A stretch of 64,000 nucleotides of DNA from Globodera rostochiensis. Lineage: Eukaryota > Nematoda > Chromadorea > Rhabditida > Heteroderidae. Where the stretch lies: positions 1-64,000 of the forward strand of contig JAEVLN010000025.1 of the NCBI GenBank assembly GCA_018350325.1, read 5' to 3'. Under the pieces are notes generated by a model. The model had not been told where the DNA came from. It did no database searches and was given only the letters and a program-made list of their open reading frames with translations. Below are positions 31,901 through 42,751 of this stretch, in pieces. The number at the start of each line of letters is the position of its first letter. Within the stretch, counting starts at the first letter, position 1. The translations under genes and the position numbers were made by a program.

Positions 31901-34577
31901 CCTTGTTAAACTTATGCGGGAAGTACTTTTTGTTCTCCACGCCATCAATTTCAAGCCCAAAGGTTTTGACAAAGGCCGCCAGTTTCACCGGTATTAATTT
32001 ATAACTGAAAAATTAATTAAATTTCGCATTTTAATTTTTATTTGCCTGTCTCGAAAGACAGTCGCCGTAATGCCGCCCTTTTTGGGAGCGCGCATCTCCA
32101 GCAGATGATTTCCCTGGCGTACAAGATCCGGGCACACCCCCATCCTCAGCATTTCGCCGTAGACCAGCACGTGGTCATAGCGAGAGCCTTAACTTGCCAG
32201 GTTTTTTTATTTTTTATGTCGTAATTTCTTTGCCTGCGTGTGCGTAGGCGTAGGTTGTTACAGAGACCGGCTTTTCGCCTTTCTCGCCAAAGATCATCCA
32301 GTTGTTGTCGTCATCGTCGTCACTTTCAGCGTCATCGACCTCCTCGGCCAGGATGTTGCTGTTTTTGGCCGGGGCGCGCTTACGCTTCCGGCGATCGTTG
32401 GGGTCAACCCCCAGCGTCTCTGACTCAAAGTGCAGCAGCCATTTGGTGAACGCCGCTAGTGGGGCGTCCACCCTGAAGTGCCGATCCACGTCGGTGTTGT
32501 CGTAGTGGAACGGGGCCCAGGAGTAGAATCGAAGGGGCCCACAAAGCGCGCAAGCTTTTTCCAGGTCCTTGTCCCAGACATCCTTTTCAATGCACCTCGT
32601 GCAAGTCACGTGCGCGTAGCAGAAATTAACCTGTTTGTTTATGAAATTTTCAACCTGACTTTTTTCTTTTTCTAAATTACCTGGTGCTTGAAGCGCAGAA
32701 TCTCCGGGTCCGGCTTGAAGTCCGTCGTGCATTCGAAGTCAAAGAAGATGAAACGCTTCTCCTTCTTCGCCTTGGGCCGATACGGGATGTAGCAGTCGCG
32801 CGGGGCATGGAAGCCGAGACAGACTCGGCAGAACTTTTGGCCGCACTGATGCCCCTTCTGCTTGTCTTGGAGCTAAAATTTAAGGCAATGTCAATTTGAT
32901 CAAAATTAAGGTTTACCCGAATTTGATAAATTACACCGCAATCTGGGCATTTTTTTGAGCTTTTACAGATGGACTTTTCGATGGTAGTCCCCTCTTTCCC
33001 GCGTTTGGCTTTCTGGGCAATAATTTTGGCGTGGTGCTGATAGCACTCCGCAGATTTGAAAGTCTGAAAATGTATAAACAAATTTTGAACCGGTTGCTTT
33101 TTCTAAAAGACCCTCCGTCCTTACCTTGCTGCAGGCCAAGCATGTTTCAAAGAAAGTGCCATTCTTGTTGTCACAGTTTCCTCTAAATAAGTTGCCGACC
33201 CGTTGACAGTTGTGGCACTTCCATTTGCAGTTAGCGTTATGGCGGTTTGGTTGAAGATATGGCATCTCGCACTAAAATTAAAATGTTTAAACAGGCTTTT
33301 AACTTGTTTGCATACGCCAAAGCAGTAATTTCCGTTGTTGTTAAATATTTTTCCCATCGATTTGATGGGGTCGTAGTGCCCTGCAGCCCCATCAACGCCC
33401 TCTGTAAACAGCACACAAAGCTCGTGCTGGTAGTCCTCAACCTCGGTTTTCCAAGAAGGCTTCATTTTGCCAGATGTTTCGAAGCAGAAAAGCCGGAACA
33501 TTCCGGGATGAAGCTGCTCATAAAAGGCCTTAAAATAAAATATTATTGTCGCAAGTATTAATTTTAGTCCAACACACCTGAATTCTTTCTCCATATTCTT
33601 CAACAGAATAAAATGGCTGATCCAAATCAATGTTGCATGCACCGCACAAAACGCGGACATCATTGAGTTGCCATGACGGAGCGCGCTTATATTCGCTAAA
33701 CCGTTGATGGGGCAGCACAAATTTCATGCGCAGAAATTCGAAGGCCCGAAAAAGGCAAAAGTTGTCGTTGTTCGTCAGTTCGAATGTTGCTCCCTGATGG
33801 ATGGTGTAGTTGATGTTGAACTCCTTGGGGCGTCCTCTGCCGGCCAATTTTTTCCGCTTTCCGCCGCTGTCGATCGCTGTGATGTCGATAACAAACGATT
33901 CCTCGCAAATGGACGGCCTTTCCTTTGACTTGTTGCTTTGATCCACCATTTCAAAGCGTGTCAAAATTGTCTCTGCCGAAGTGTTGTCGATCTTTTTGAA
34001 GTGTAGAGCGATTTCGTAGTCCAGGTGGCGTGCAGACAGTAGAAAGATGAAGTGATCCGCCACAATTTTCATTCCTTTCGCTCCTTTCACCGCGTAGGCC
34101 AAGCTCATGGAAAAAAGAGCCTTCAAAACATCCTCGGGGTATGCAGACCCCCAGATGAAGTTGAGCATAAACCGGCCGATAAAGCGAAATGCTTGAACAG
34201 AAATGAAATTTTAGCCCGCGCTGTCGTTAAAATTTAGTTTTTTGATTTTAAAAAATTTTAAATAAACTGATTCGAAGATTTATGTTAATTATAAAGGGAT
34301 CATTTTCTTTTATTTTATCTTCGCCACACCTTTAAAGCGCCCGCTACTAGCCTGTGCCGCTGCCAGGCACATCCAATTTTCCCCTGTAAACTCGTTGACG
34401 TCCAAATTCTTGTTCACCTCAGGCTTTTTCGGTTGGGGTCGCGGCGGCGCAGCAACCTGAAAAAATTCTCGAACTGCTAGAAATATCTTTAAAATTTAAA
34501 AAATTAAGCCCTACAAGGGCCTCATGCGGAAGACGTTCAAGTACATTTTCCATTGGCGGCGCCGGCAAATATTCCAT
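28929..34577 (-). CDS. protein-primed DNA polymerase B (pPolB), 25 exons
   Basis: Hand-spliced to 1,476 codons without a stop. Exons (5' to 3'): 34515-34577, 34330-34456, 33578-34191, 33304-33528, 33125-33271, 32917-33063, 32681-32872, 32234-32630, 32046-32187, 31902-32004, 31689-31851, 31555-31646, 31380-31502, 31188-31336, 30896-31143, 30743-30848, 30485-30700, 30412-30449, 30207-30368, 29964-30159, 29740-29905, 29572-29688, 29450-29519, 29354-29404, 28929-29305. Motifs: Exo I FIFFDFE; Exo II AYAHAGSRYD; palm DFNSLYPS; KLCLNSLWGRF; YMDTDS (split by an intron between M and D). A Cys/His-rich region precedes Exo I, as in other Polintons. Introns 32188-32233 and 32005-32045 are GC-AG. An acidic insert (EEVDDAESDDDDD) precedes Exo II. 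The first two exons are less certain; an alternative start is ATG 34,168. Confidence 0.9.
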
Positions 34578-34914
34578 TATTTTTAAAAGTTGGCTAAACT
34601 CGGTTCGTAATGCTAAAACTTTTTTTAAATTCAACTTTACGGTTTTGACCAAGCTGAATTTTATTGATTGGATGAAAAATACAAAGTGGGTATGAATCAA
34701 ATGAGAAAATGATGACAAATAAATAAAGGGAATATCATAAGGTATCAAATTTCAATCAATACAATTTTATTTTATATTTACAATTTTTATTTGTTTTACG
34801 AGATTTATTTAGAAAATCGATCTTACAAATAAATTTTTTATATTTGTAAATAATTTGAATTTATGAATTTATTAAATTTAATTTAAATATTTAATTTTAA
34901 AAAAACAATATCGG
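34578..34914. promoter_or_regulatory. AT-rich upstream region of polB
   Basis: 337 bp between the polB ATG and the inner edge of the right TIR. It is very AT-rich, with many TTTATTT and AAATAAA words. No specific element is recognised. It probably contains the polB promoter together with the TIR. Confidence 0.4.
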
Positions 34915-35926
34915 CTTGCGCAGGTGATTGAACTTGGCTGTTGGCTGCAAACCCCCTCAGTTACTACTGCAGTTGAAATTGTTTATTCCCTTTGCGAAGA
35001 ATATGACGTCATCCCCCACCATATAAGGACAATTAGAGGCCCTTACTCCCAATGCCTTATGGCCACGTGGTTAGTGCTCTTGGCCCCTCGCAGTGTAAGA
35101 GGAGGTTCGGATCCCTCTGGATGAAAATTATTTTAATTGATTAAAAAAATTTTAAATATTTAAATCTCGCGCAGAAAAAATTCAAAAATAAAATAAAATA
35201 ATTTAAAAAACTTGCGCAAAAAAATAAAATATTTAAATATTTACAAATGTAAAATATTAAAATAATTTAAATAAAAAAATTGAATAAGGTTTCGCAGGAA
35301 AAAAATTTGGGTGACGTCAGCCCCCATCATATAAGGACAATTAAGGGCCTTTACTCCCAATGCCTTATGGCCAAGTGGTTAGTGCTCTCGACTCCCTCGC
35401 AGTGGAAGCGGGGGTTCGGGTCCCTCTAGGTGCAAATGATTTAATTGATTAAAAAAAATAAATAAAATCCCGCGCAGTGACAAAAAAATAAAATATTAAA
35501 ATAATTAAAATAAAAATATTAAGTAAGGTCTCGCAGGAAAAAAATTTGGGTGACGTCATTCGCCAGTATATAGGGACAATTAAAGGCCTTTACTCCCAAC
35601 ACACCATGGCCAAGTGGTTAGTGCTCTCGACTCCCTCGCAGTGGAAGCGGGGGTTCGGATCCCTTTGGATGCAAATCGGTTTTAAATGATTTAAAAATAA
35701 ATAAAATCTCGCGCAATAAAAAATCAATAATAAATTTAAATAATAAAAATAAAAGTCTCGCAGGAAAAAAACTCGAAAAAGTCGGGCAGGGACCCTGCCA
35801 ATAGGTTTAGGCTATAAGACCAAACTAGCCAAGCCTCACTTGGCTGGGCCTCACTTGGCAGCCGACACCACCGCCATAGGTATAGCCTGCGAAAAAAATC
35901 CGGTGGTTTTACAGGTAGTAACTACT
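34915..35926. repeat. right terminal inverted repeat of the Polinton
   Basis: Inverse match of the left TIR with three subunits. tRNA-like segments lie near 35,050-35,122, 35,362-35,435 and 35,600-35,672. In the outermost one the A box TGGCCAAGTGG is at 35,607-35,617 and the B box GGTTCGGATCC at 35,652-35,662, which is tRNA spacing. TGACGTCA-like sites are near 35,004, 35,311 and 35,553. Confidence 0.88.
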
Positions 35927-35932
35927 AAAAGT

Positions 35933-36580
35933 GACTTCAGCAACAGATAATTTATTCATATAATTACATTAAAAACTAATTTAAATAAATACAAACACAA
36001 AAACGGGTTAACATTACAATTCGTTTGAATATTCGTTTGAATATGACTTAATTTCAAGGCAGTTAACAACGGTATGAGCCTTTTAGGCCTCTTCAGTTGC
36101 TTCGGAAAAAAATAAAACATTTAAAATATTATTAATTTTTACGAGTTTTATTGAATTTAGGTAATGATAAAAGATAAAATAATAAAAGTGTTAATTGGTA
36201 ACGATTGTTAGTTAATGTATTCGACTATAAATAAACATAATTTAAAAACTTTATAAATAACTATCAATAAAGCTCTAACAAAGCAATTTGGAGGCGTTAA
36301 AATTCATTCAGTTAAAAAATTAACTTAACAAATTGCCTATTATTATAAAAACACCTTTAAACAGTTAAAAATTTTAAATTTTTTAATTTATACTAAAATA
36401 TATTTCATTAACACTTACAAAATATTTATATTTTTATTTAAAAAAACATAAATACATCAATGAAATTTGAAGAATACTGAATTAAAGCGAACTAAATAGT
36501 AAAATTATGCGTATTGCAAAGTGAAATTTTAAAAAATAAGTAAAAAGAATTTTTAGTCAGCGGGACACATCGGGCTTTGG
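35933..36580. other. AT-rich flank, nothing recognised
   Basis: Very AT-rich host DNA to the right of the Polinton, without an ORF or repeat I can support. Confidence 0.6.
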
Positions 36581-37120
36581 TAATCTCGGGATCCGGCGGA
36601 CTCTCAACCCCTAACAAAATGGTTCGGGAAATAATTGAAATCAGCAGCTCCCTCTCCCCGTACATTTTTTGTTAATCGATCGGTTAGAAAAATCGAAAAT
36701 ATGCTAAAATGAATTAATGATGGATGGCAAGCGACAGCCAATGCACCAAAACGATTTGGACGATTCACTTATGGCTCGCGTTCTTTCCCATCAGAGATTT
36801 TAATCGAATTCATCGCCCTAACCAATTGAACGATTGATTTATTCGTAAGAAATGTTAGGACAAAAATGTTTTGATGTCTAATTAAAAATAGAAATATATT
36901 AATATTAGAAAAGCATTTAAAATTCATTTGAATAAATGAATATTATAAACTAAAGCGGCGTGGCGCCGGCCAAACCTCCGAGGGACGGAAATTGACCTTA
37001 AACGACGGCGTCCAGTTGACCCCAATTGGGGCTTCGACTTTCCCCAGAGATTTTGCTGGGGATAAAAAATTTGATACTGTAAGGGAGAAATCTGCTTAGG
37101 TACATGCTTTTACTTCTGCT
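36581..37120. repeat. about 500-bp direct repeat, copy A
   Basis: Recurs at 47,716-48,150 in the same orientation with small indels. Landmarks are TAATCTCGGGATCCGGCGGA, CTCCCTCTCCCCGTACATTT and TGCTTAGGTACATGC. Copy B starts just upstream of the first exon of the secreted gene at 47,675, so this may be a duplicated promoter-side fragment. Confidence 0.8.
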
Positions 37121-38505
37121 TAATAAATAATGACGGATTTTGCCAGTTTTATGTAGCACATTTTTTAGTCCATATTTTGGGTATTTTTTGGTGTTACAAA
37201 GAAATGAATTATGATTTTGAATAGAATTGTGTTTTTTGAATGAAATTCAGTTCATTGTATGTAAGCTTTCGAATGATATCAAAATGTTTTGTTTAGTTAG
37301 CTTGAAAAAAAAGTACAAAAAAGTAGCGAATCAGGATGTAGCAAATCCGCGGGTAGACATCGTCTTTTATCCTATTACAGCAATTTCTATTATTTTTTTT
37401 TTGTCAAAAAACTAAATTCTTGATGTGCCGATGCGGCCTTAGAAGTAAATTTTAGGGTTCTGGCTGTTAACGTTTTTTGGCTAATAAATTCAAAAAAATC
37501 GAGAAATGCATTCTCCTAAATGATTTTTTAAATTTTTGAATTATGCAAAAATTTTTAAAAGAAAAATAAATTATTTTTTTGAATTAAAAGCGCTTCTAAA
37601 GCATTTCGAAGCTCGAAGCGCCGCTCTCCTCCCATTCCAAGAAGCTTCAAAATTGCCGTATTGTTTTAAATTTGAATGTAACTTATGTTAAAAAGTTGTT
37701 TTCTTGAAAAATCACAACAAAAATGCAGAAAAACCGGAAAATGCCCCAAAAATCAAACATAATTTAAAAAAAAATTTCGTTTCGCTTCGTTTTGTGTTTC
37801 GTTAATTGGAAAAAAATTTTTTGTTGTTTCATTTCGTCGAAAAAAATGTTTGAGTTTTGTCCATCTCTGCCCTCACTCCAATGTCCGAGTCCTTCCATAT
37901 CAATGTTCTCCATTTCTCCCCTTAATCATTCCACCCAATTATTCCGGGAATGGACTGATTTGCTTCAATATTTGCCGCCATTAATTCCTCAAATTCACTT
38001 TATCATTTAGTAGTTTTTGGGCCATGCTCAGCTAATTTTTGTACAATTTGTTTTAATTGGTTAATTTACATTTGTTTTCGGGCCATTCTGGCCCTTTTCA
38101 CACTTTATGTGCCAATTTGTCTCGGAATCGCCTAGCTCTTTTCTATTATAGTATCTACAGACATAGGGCTTTCGAATGATTACCCCAAGACTGTTTGGTT
38201 TGGTCAAATAGACAAAAAGTTATAACGTTTCAAACTTGTCGGCGCCGAACTGACCTCGGCCGAATTTGTCCTTAATTTCAATTGTTCATTTTTTGATCAC
38301 TTTGCGCCTCATGACTCAATTTCTTAAAAGATTTGCAACAAAATTTTAAAAAATACGATAATCTTTTGTTTTTTAGGAGTGGGCGGGGTCGACGCTGCCG
38401 ATAGGCGCCGCCGGCAAATGTTTTTTGTTGTTGTATTTTTGATGGGTTTAGTGTTAAAATTTGCAACAAAATTTTAAATGTTATTTATTCTTTTGTTTAA
38501 TAAAA
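37121..38505. other. intergenic DNA with one GC-rich hairpin repeat
   Basis: No gene recognised. 38,380-38,416 carries another copy of the GATAGGCGCCGCCG hairpin element, partly degenerate, with its flanking AT-rich context. Confidence 0.5.
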
Positions 38506-40338
38506 ATGGGATTATGTTTATCGTCCTCATCAACCCGTGCGGACTGGGCGCCAGTCTCTCCCTGTGGCTGCGGTTACCAGCATTATTGTGCCGCAAAAAT
38601 GCAGTTGCGTGCTCACCCACTGGAACCTGTAAACCAAACTTTGCTAGCCCCGCTTTTGGTTAAATGCAAAAAAAAACAAAATGTTTTTTTTAATTCAAAA
38701 ATAGTTTTACAGAAGAGGCCGGAGCACGACGCGGTCAGAATTTATTTTGTCTGTGCCAAATGTGGCAAAGAGAACAAATGCACTTACGAACTCACCGGCG
38801 TGGGCAAACATAGTCGGTACTAATTTTATGTTTTATTAGCTAATCAAGTCGATAAAAAGGTTTTTAGGGGATTTCGGGGGGGGGGGGGGGGGTCGCTAGA
38901 ATCCGAATCGGACTTTCATTTGACCGATCTCGAACACCGGACTCGAATTCGAACAATTTCCGGGAAAACAACTTATTTTTGATTTGCATTGTGCAGAATA
39001 AGGAATATCAGTTTTAATGGCATAATTCAACGATGTTTTGAAGGACGGAGGACGATTCGTTCCCCCTTTTCAACAGTTTTTTCGGTATAACTAGGGCTGC
39101 GATTTTAAAGGCATTTCAGAGAAAATTTTTGAAAATGTGCGGAATTTTAAAAATTTTTATTTTTGTGGTGGCAGAATTTTTAGTCGCGAAAGTCAATTTT
39201 TAGGGGTGCATTTTTTGAAAATTTTGAAAAAATCGATTCTCAGGGGTGCATTTTTTGTTTTTATTCCATTTTTGTTAAAAAAATTTTAAAAAATGGCAAA
39301 ATATGGAAAAAAATATGGAAAATATGGATTATAATATGGGCGCTAGAAGCTCCAACCAAAGCTAAAAAACACTATTTCTGGCATTTATACGCTGTTCCAA
39401 GTGCGCAAAAAAAAATGGATTTTTTTTCCATATAAATCGCAGCCCTAGTTATAACTTTTTTCAAAGCTAACCAAATCAAACATTTTTGGTATCATTCAAA
39501 AGCTTAGGAGGAGGAGAAGCTATTAGCAAGCGAAAACTAAGCGATTGGCCAAATCTTAAAAAAGTTATGGCCAATTGTGGCCAAAAAGCGTTTTCTGGCC
39601 ATAACTTTTTTGAGATTTGGCCAATCGCTTAGCCTTTGCTTTGGAAAGCTTCTACTAGTTGTAAGCTTTCGAATGATAACGAAAATGTTTGATTTGGTTA
39701 GATTTGAAAGAAGTTATAATGAAAAACTTTGTTCGAAGTTGGGTCCGGGGTTTGAAATAGAAGTCAGATTCGGATTCTAACGACATCGAAAACTCCTAGA
39801 AACAAGTTTGTGAAAACAGCGTTTCCTTTATTTTTGAATGCTTTTTGGCTTAATTTGATTGTGTTTAAAAAAAGTTATGATAAAAACAAGTGGTGCAGGA
39901 CTTTTTTGGGTCACCGTGTATAATTTTGTTTAATTTTTGGATTTTTAATTTAATCAAGTTTATATATTTTATTTAAACTTAAGAGAGGAAGCTTTGTCAC
40001 TTTTTCCGATAGATTTAAAATAACTTTGCCTGTCTAAACTTTAAAACACAATTTTTTTTTTCTGGGAGCGCCTTTAAGCATTCGCACTCCCGAAACTCAA
40101 TTTAAAAGTTCGGGAAAGAGTCCAACAAATTTTTCTTTATGTTTTTTTTTGTTTTAGTTGGGAGTACTATGGTCGCTCTCTCAAAATTGTTGTGCAGACC
40201 AAACTGAATGTTTCTTATGAAACAGTTGAGGATATTTTTCGTGGAATGTGGAAGAAATACAATTTGAAGCGTGCCAACTGTCAACATTGGGCACTCGACT
40301 TCTTTAATCGTGGTATAATAAAGTTGTTGTTTTCTTAA
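38506..40338 (+). CDS. putative N-myristoylated protein, possibly disrupted
   Basis: ATG 38,506 starts MGLCLSSSSTR, a good N-myristoylation context with a neighbouring Cys for palmitoylation. Exons: 38,506-38,658, 38,713-38,816 (in-frame 54-nt intron between) and 40,158-40,312. The protein has CGCGYQHYC, later FVCAKCGKENKC (zinc-site-like), then WEYYGRSLKIVV and ANCQHWALDFFN. The N-C-x-H-W motif recalls papain-like or LRAT-like folds, but this is weak. The 1.34-kb second intron is filled with repeats, including a hAT-like MITE (39,092-39,447). After the third exon reading stops at 40,338 unless spliced again, and another MITE sits at 40,364. The 3' end is therefore unclear and the gene may be broken. 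Confidence 0.5.
39092..39447. mobile_element. hAT-like MITE 1
   Basis: Ends TAGGGCTGCGATTT and AAATCGCAGCCCTA are perfect inverted repeats. Flanking 8-mers are GGTATAAC and GTTATAAC, an imperfect 8-bp target duplication (7/8). No coding capacity; the internal AAAATTTT and ATATGGAAA words are repeated. Ends of the T/CAGGG type with 8-bp duplications fit hAT-derived MITEs. Confidence 0.8.
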
Positions 40339-40363
40339 TTCATTTTTAGCGCGATGAAATCAC

Positions 40364-40758
40364 TAGGGATGATGCATATTTTTTTGCTGAACTGGTAACG
40401 GTCTGAAATGCACGAAAAACGAGTTTTCAGCTTGGTTTGAAGCTTCTAGAACGCATTTCCATGTGCATATTTCGCTATTTAGGTGCATATTTTGGCATTT
40501 TCGCCATTTTTCAAAAATTCCTTAACAAAAATGCGTTAAAAAACGAAAAATATACCCCCTAAAGATCGAATTTTTCAAAAAAAATGCCCCCAAAAAAATT
40601 GACTTTTTCACGGCAAAAATTCTGCCACCAAAAAATGAAAATTTTTAAAATTTCTGCTTATTTCAAAATTTATGTGCATATTTTTTTATTTTATGTGCAT
40701 ATTTTGCAGTTTTTGGTGCATATTTTATGCGCATATTTCAATATAAATGCCATCCCTA
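40364..40758. mobile_element. hAT-like MITE 2
   Basis: Ends TAGGGATGATGCATA and AAATGCCATCCCTA; flanks GAAATCAC and GAAATCGC (7/8). The interior is dominated by TGCATATTT repeated many times, the same word that begins the element. Confidence 0.8.
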
Positions 40759-40878
40759 GAAATCGCTATTTTTGAAAAGCATTACTATAAATTTATTATT
40801 TAGTTGGGAAAGAATCAACGGAGGCATTCGATACGTATCGTGAACCAATTGGTTCGGAGATTTTTTTCCATGCGATTA

Positions 40879-41977
40879 AACAGAATGATTCTTGAATACA
40901 TTCAACAGAATGATTCTTGAATACATTCAACAGAATGATTCTTGAATACATTCAACAGAATGATTCTTGAATACATTCAACAGAATGATTCTTGAATACA
41001 TTCAACAGAATGATTCTTGAATACATTCAACAGAATGATTCTTGAATACATTCAACAGAATGATTCTTGAATACATTCAACAGAATGATTCTTGAATACA
41101 TTCAACAGAATGATTCTTGAATACATTCAACAGAATGATTCTTGAATACATTCAACAGAATGATTCTTGAATACATTCAACAGAATGATTCTTGAATACA
41201 TTCAACAGAATGATTCTTGAATACATTCAACAGAATGATTCTTGAATACATTCAACAGAATGATTCTTGAATACATTCAACAGAATGATTCTTGAATACA
41301 TTCAACAGAATGATTCTTGAATACATTCAACAGAATGATTCTTGAATACATTCAACAGAATGATTCTTGAATACATTCAACAGAATGATTCTTGAATACA
41401 TTCAACAGAATGATTCTTGAATACATTCAACAGAATGATTCTTGAATCATCAACAGAATGATTCTTGAATACATTCAACAGAATGATTCTTGAATACATT
41501 CAACAGAATGATTCTTGAATACATTCAACAGAATGATTCTTTTCTTGAATACATTCAACAGAATGATTCTTGAATACATTCAACAGAATGATTCTTGAAT
41601 ACATTCAACAGAATGATTCTTGAATACATTCAACAGAATGATTCTTGAATACATTCAACAGAATGATTCTTGAATACATTCAACAGAATGATTCTTGAAT
41701 ACATTCAACAGAATGATTCGTGAATACATTCAACAGAATGATTCTTGAATACATTCAACAGAATGATTCGTGAATACATTCAACAGAATGATTCTTGAAT
41801 ACATTCAACAGAATGATTCGTGAATACATTCAACAGAATGATTCTTGAATACATTCAACAGAATGATTCTTGAATACATTCAACAGAATGATTCTTGAAT
41901 ACATTCAACAGAATGATTCGTGAATACATTCAACAGAATGATTCGTGAATACATTCAACAGAATGATTCTTGAATAC
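40879..41977. repeat. 25-bp satellite, about 43 copies
   Basis: Unit CAGAATGATTCTTGAATACA followed by TTCAA repeats without spacers. The first 22 or so units are near-identical. Two small indels occur at about 41,445 and 41,540, and a CTTGAAT to CGTGAAT variant appears repeatedly in the last 300 bp. TTGAATACATTCAA within the unit is nearly palindromic. It is not a CRISPR array: there are no unique spacers and the genome is eukaryotic. Confidence 0.95.
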
Positions 41978-42751
41978 ATTCTGCGCTGTTTTCTGTTGTT
42001 GTTTTTGGGTATTTATTCAATTTAAATCTCAGCTTTATGGATAAATTATTTTTAAAGAGAAAATGCTGCTATTAAATAATGCGTTTAATGAGCCGGAGAA
42101 AACAAATTTTGTAACTAAAAAATGTGTACAAAAATATAGGGGCAAAATTTTATTTGTCTGCAAATTTAATAAAATGTGTTTAATATTTTTAGAATTATTT
42201 TTTTTAATCTTTGCTTAGGCTCGCTTCGATATTTGTTGTTTTTGGGGAAATCTTCTCCAGACACATTTTTTAATCAGCAGGTTTTGTTGGACTATCAGAT
42301 ATCTCAAATTTAAGAATTAAAACTTTTAAACGAAGCGTGTCTTATTTTCGGTGTGTTTGGCTCCATCTTTACTCCGTTTATTTTAAGTTCCCAAAGCCAA
42401 TGAAACATGAAAAGGTAGGTCTTTTTTTCTTTACAATATCGCCGTTATCGAAGTCATTTCGGCACCGGAGGCCAATTTTAAAAGAGCATGGGTTAAATCC
42501 ATTTTAAAATTTAATCCCCCGGGTGCCAAAAGCCCATTTTAGTCTCTTAAATAATTGAGAATTCGATGCCGAAATAATCTAGTGCACAAATGACTATGTA
42601 GTTTTATAAACATTGCATCATTACATAAACAAGAAAAAGCAAAGCTAAATTTTTTTTAATTTTATTATTTAATTTAAAACACGAAAATGCAAGAAAATAA
42701 TTTTCGATTAAATACATTCAAAATTATAGCAAAAAATCGATTGATTTCCTC
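41978..42751. other. intergenic DNA, nothing recognised
   Basis: AT-rich sequence downstream of the satellite and of the serpin stop. No supported gene or repeat. Confidence 0.5.

Larger units (their letters stand above)
13859..35926. mobile_element. complete Polinton/Maverick element, 22.1 kb
   Basis: The ends are AGTAGTTACTACC... and its inverse ...GGTAGTAACTACT. The flanking six bases are AAAAGT on both sides (13,853-13,858 and 35,927-35,932), the 6-bp target-site duplication typical of Polintons. Inside are all the hallmark genes: protein-primed DNA polymerase B, rve integrase, FtsK/A32-type packaging ATPase, adenovirus-type protease, double jelly-roll major capsid and single jelly-roll minor capsid. 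All have at least one unbroken copy once short introns are removed. A 3.9-kb tandem duplication enlarges the element from about 18.2 kb. Such elements are thought to move by self-synthesis and integrase, and many are thought able to form virions (family knowledge). Confidence 0.96.

Noticed and set aside
40879..41977. CRISPR-like array of 25-bp repeats
   Set aside because: Units are contiguous with no unique spacers, and the genome is eukaryotic.
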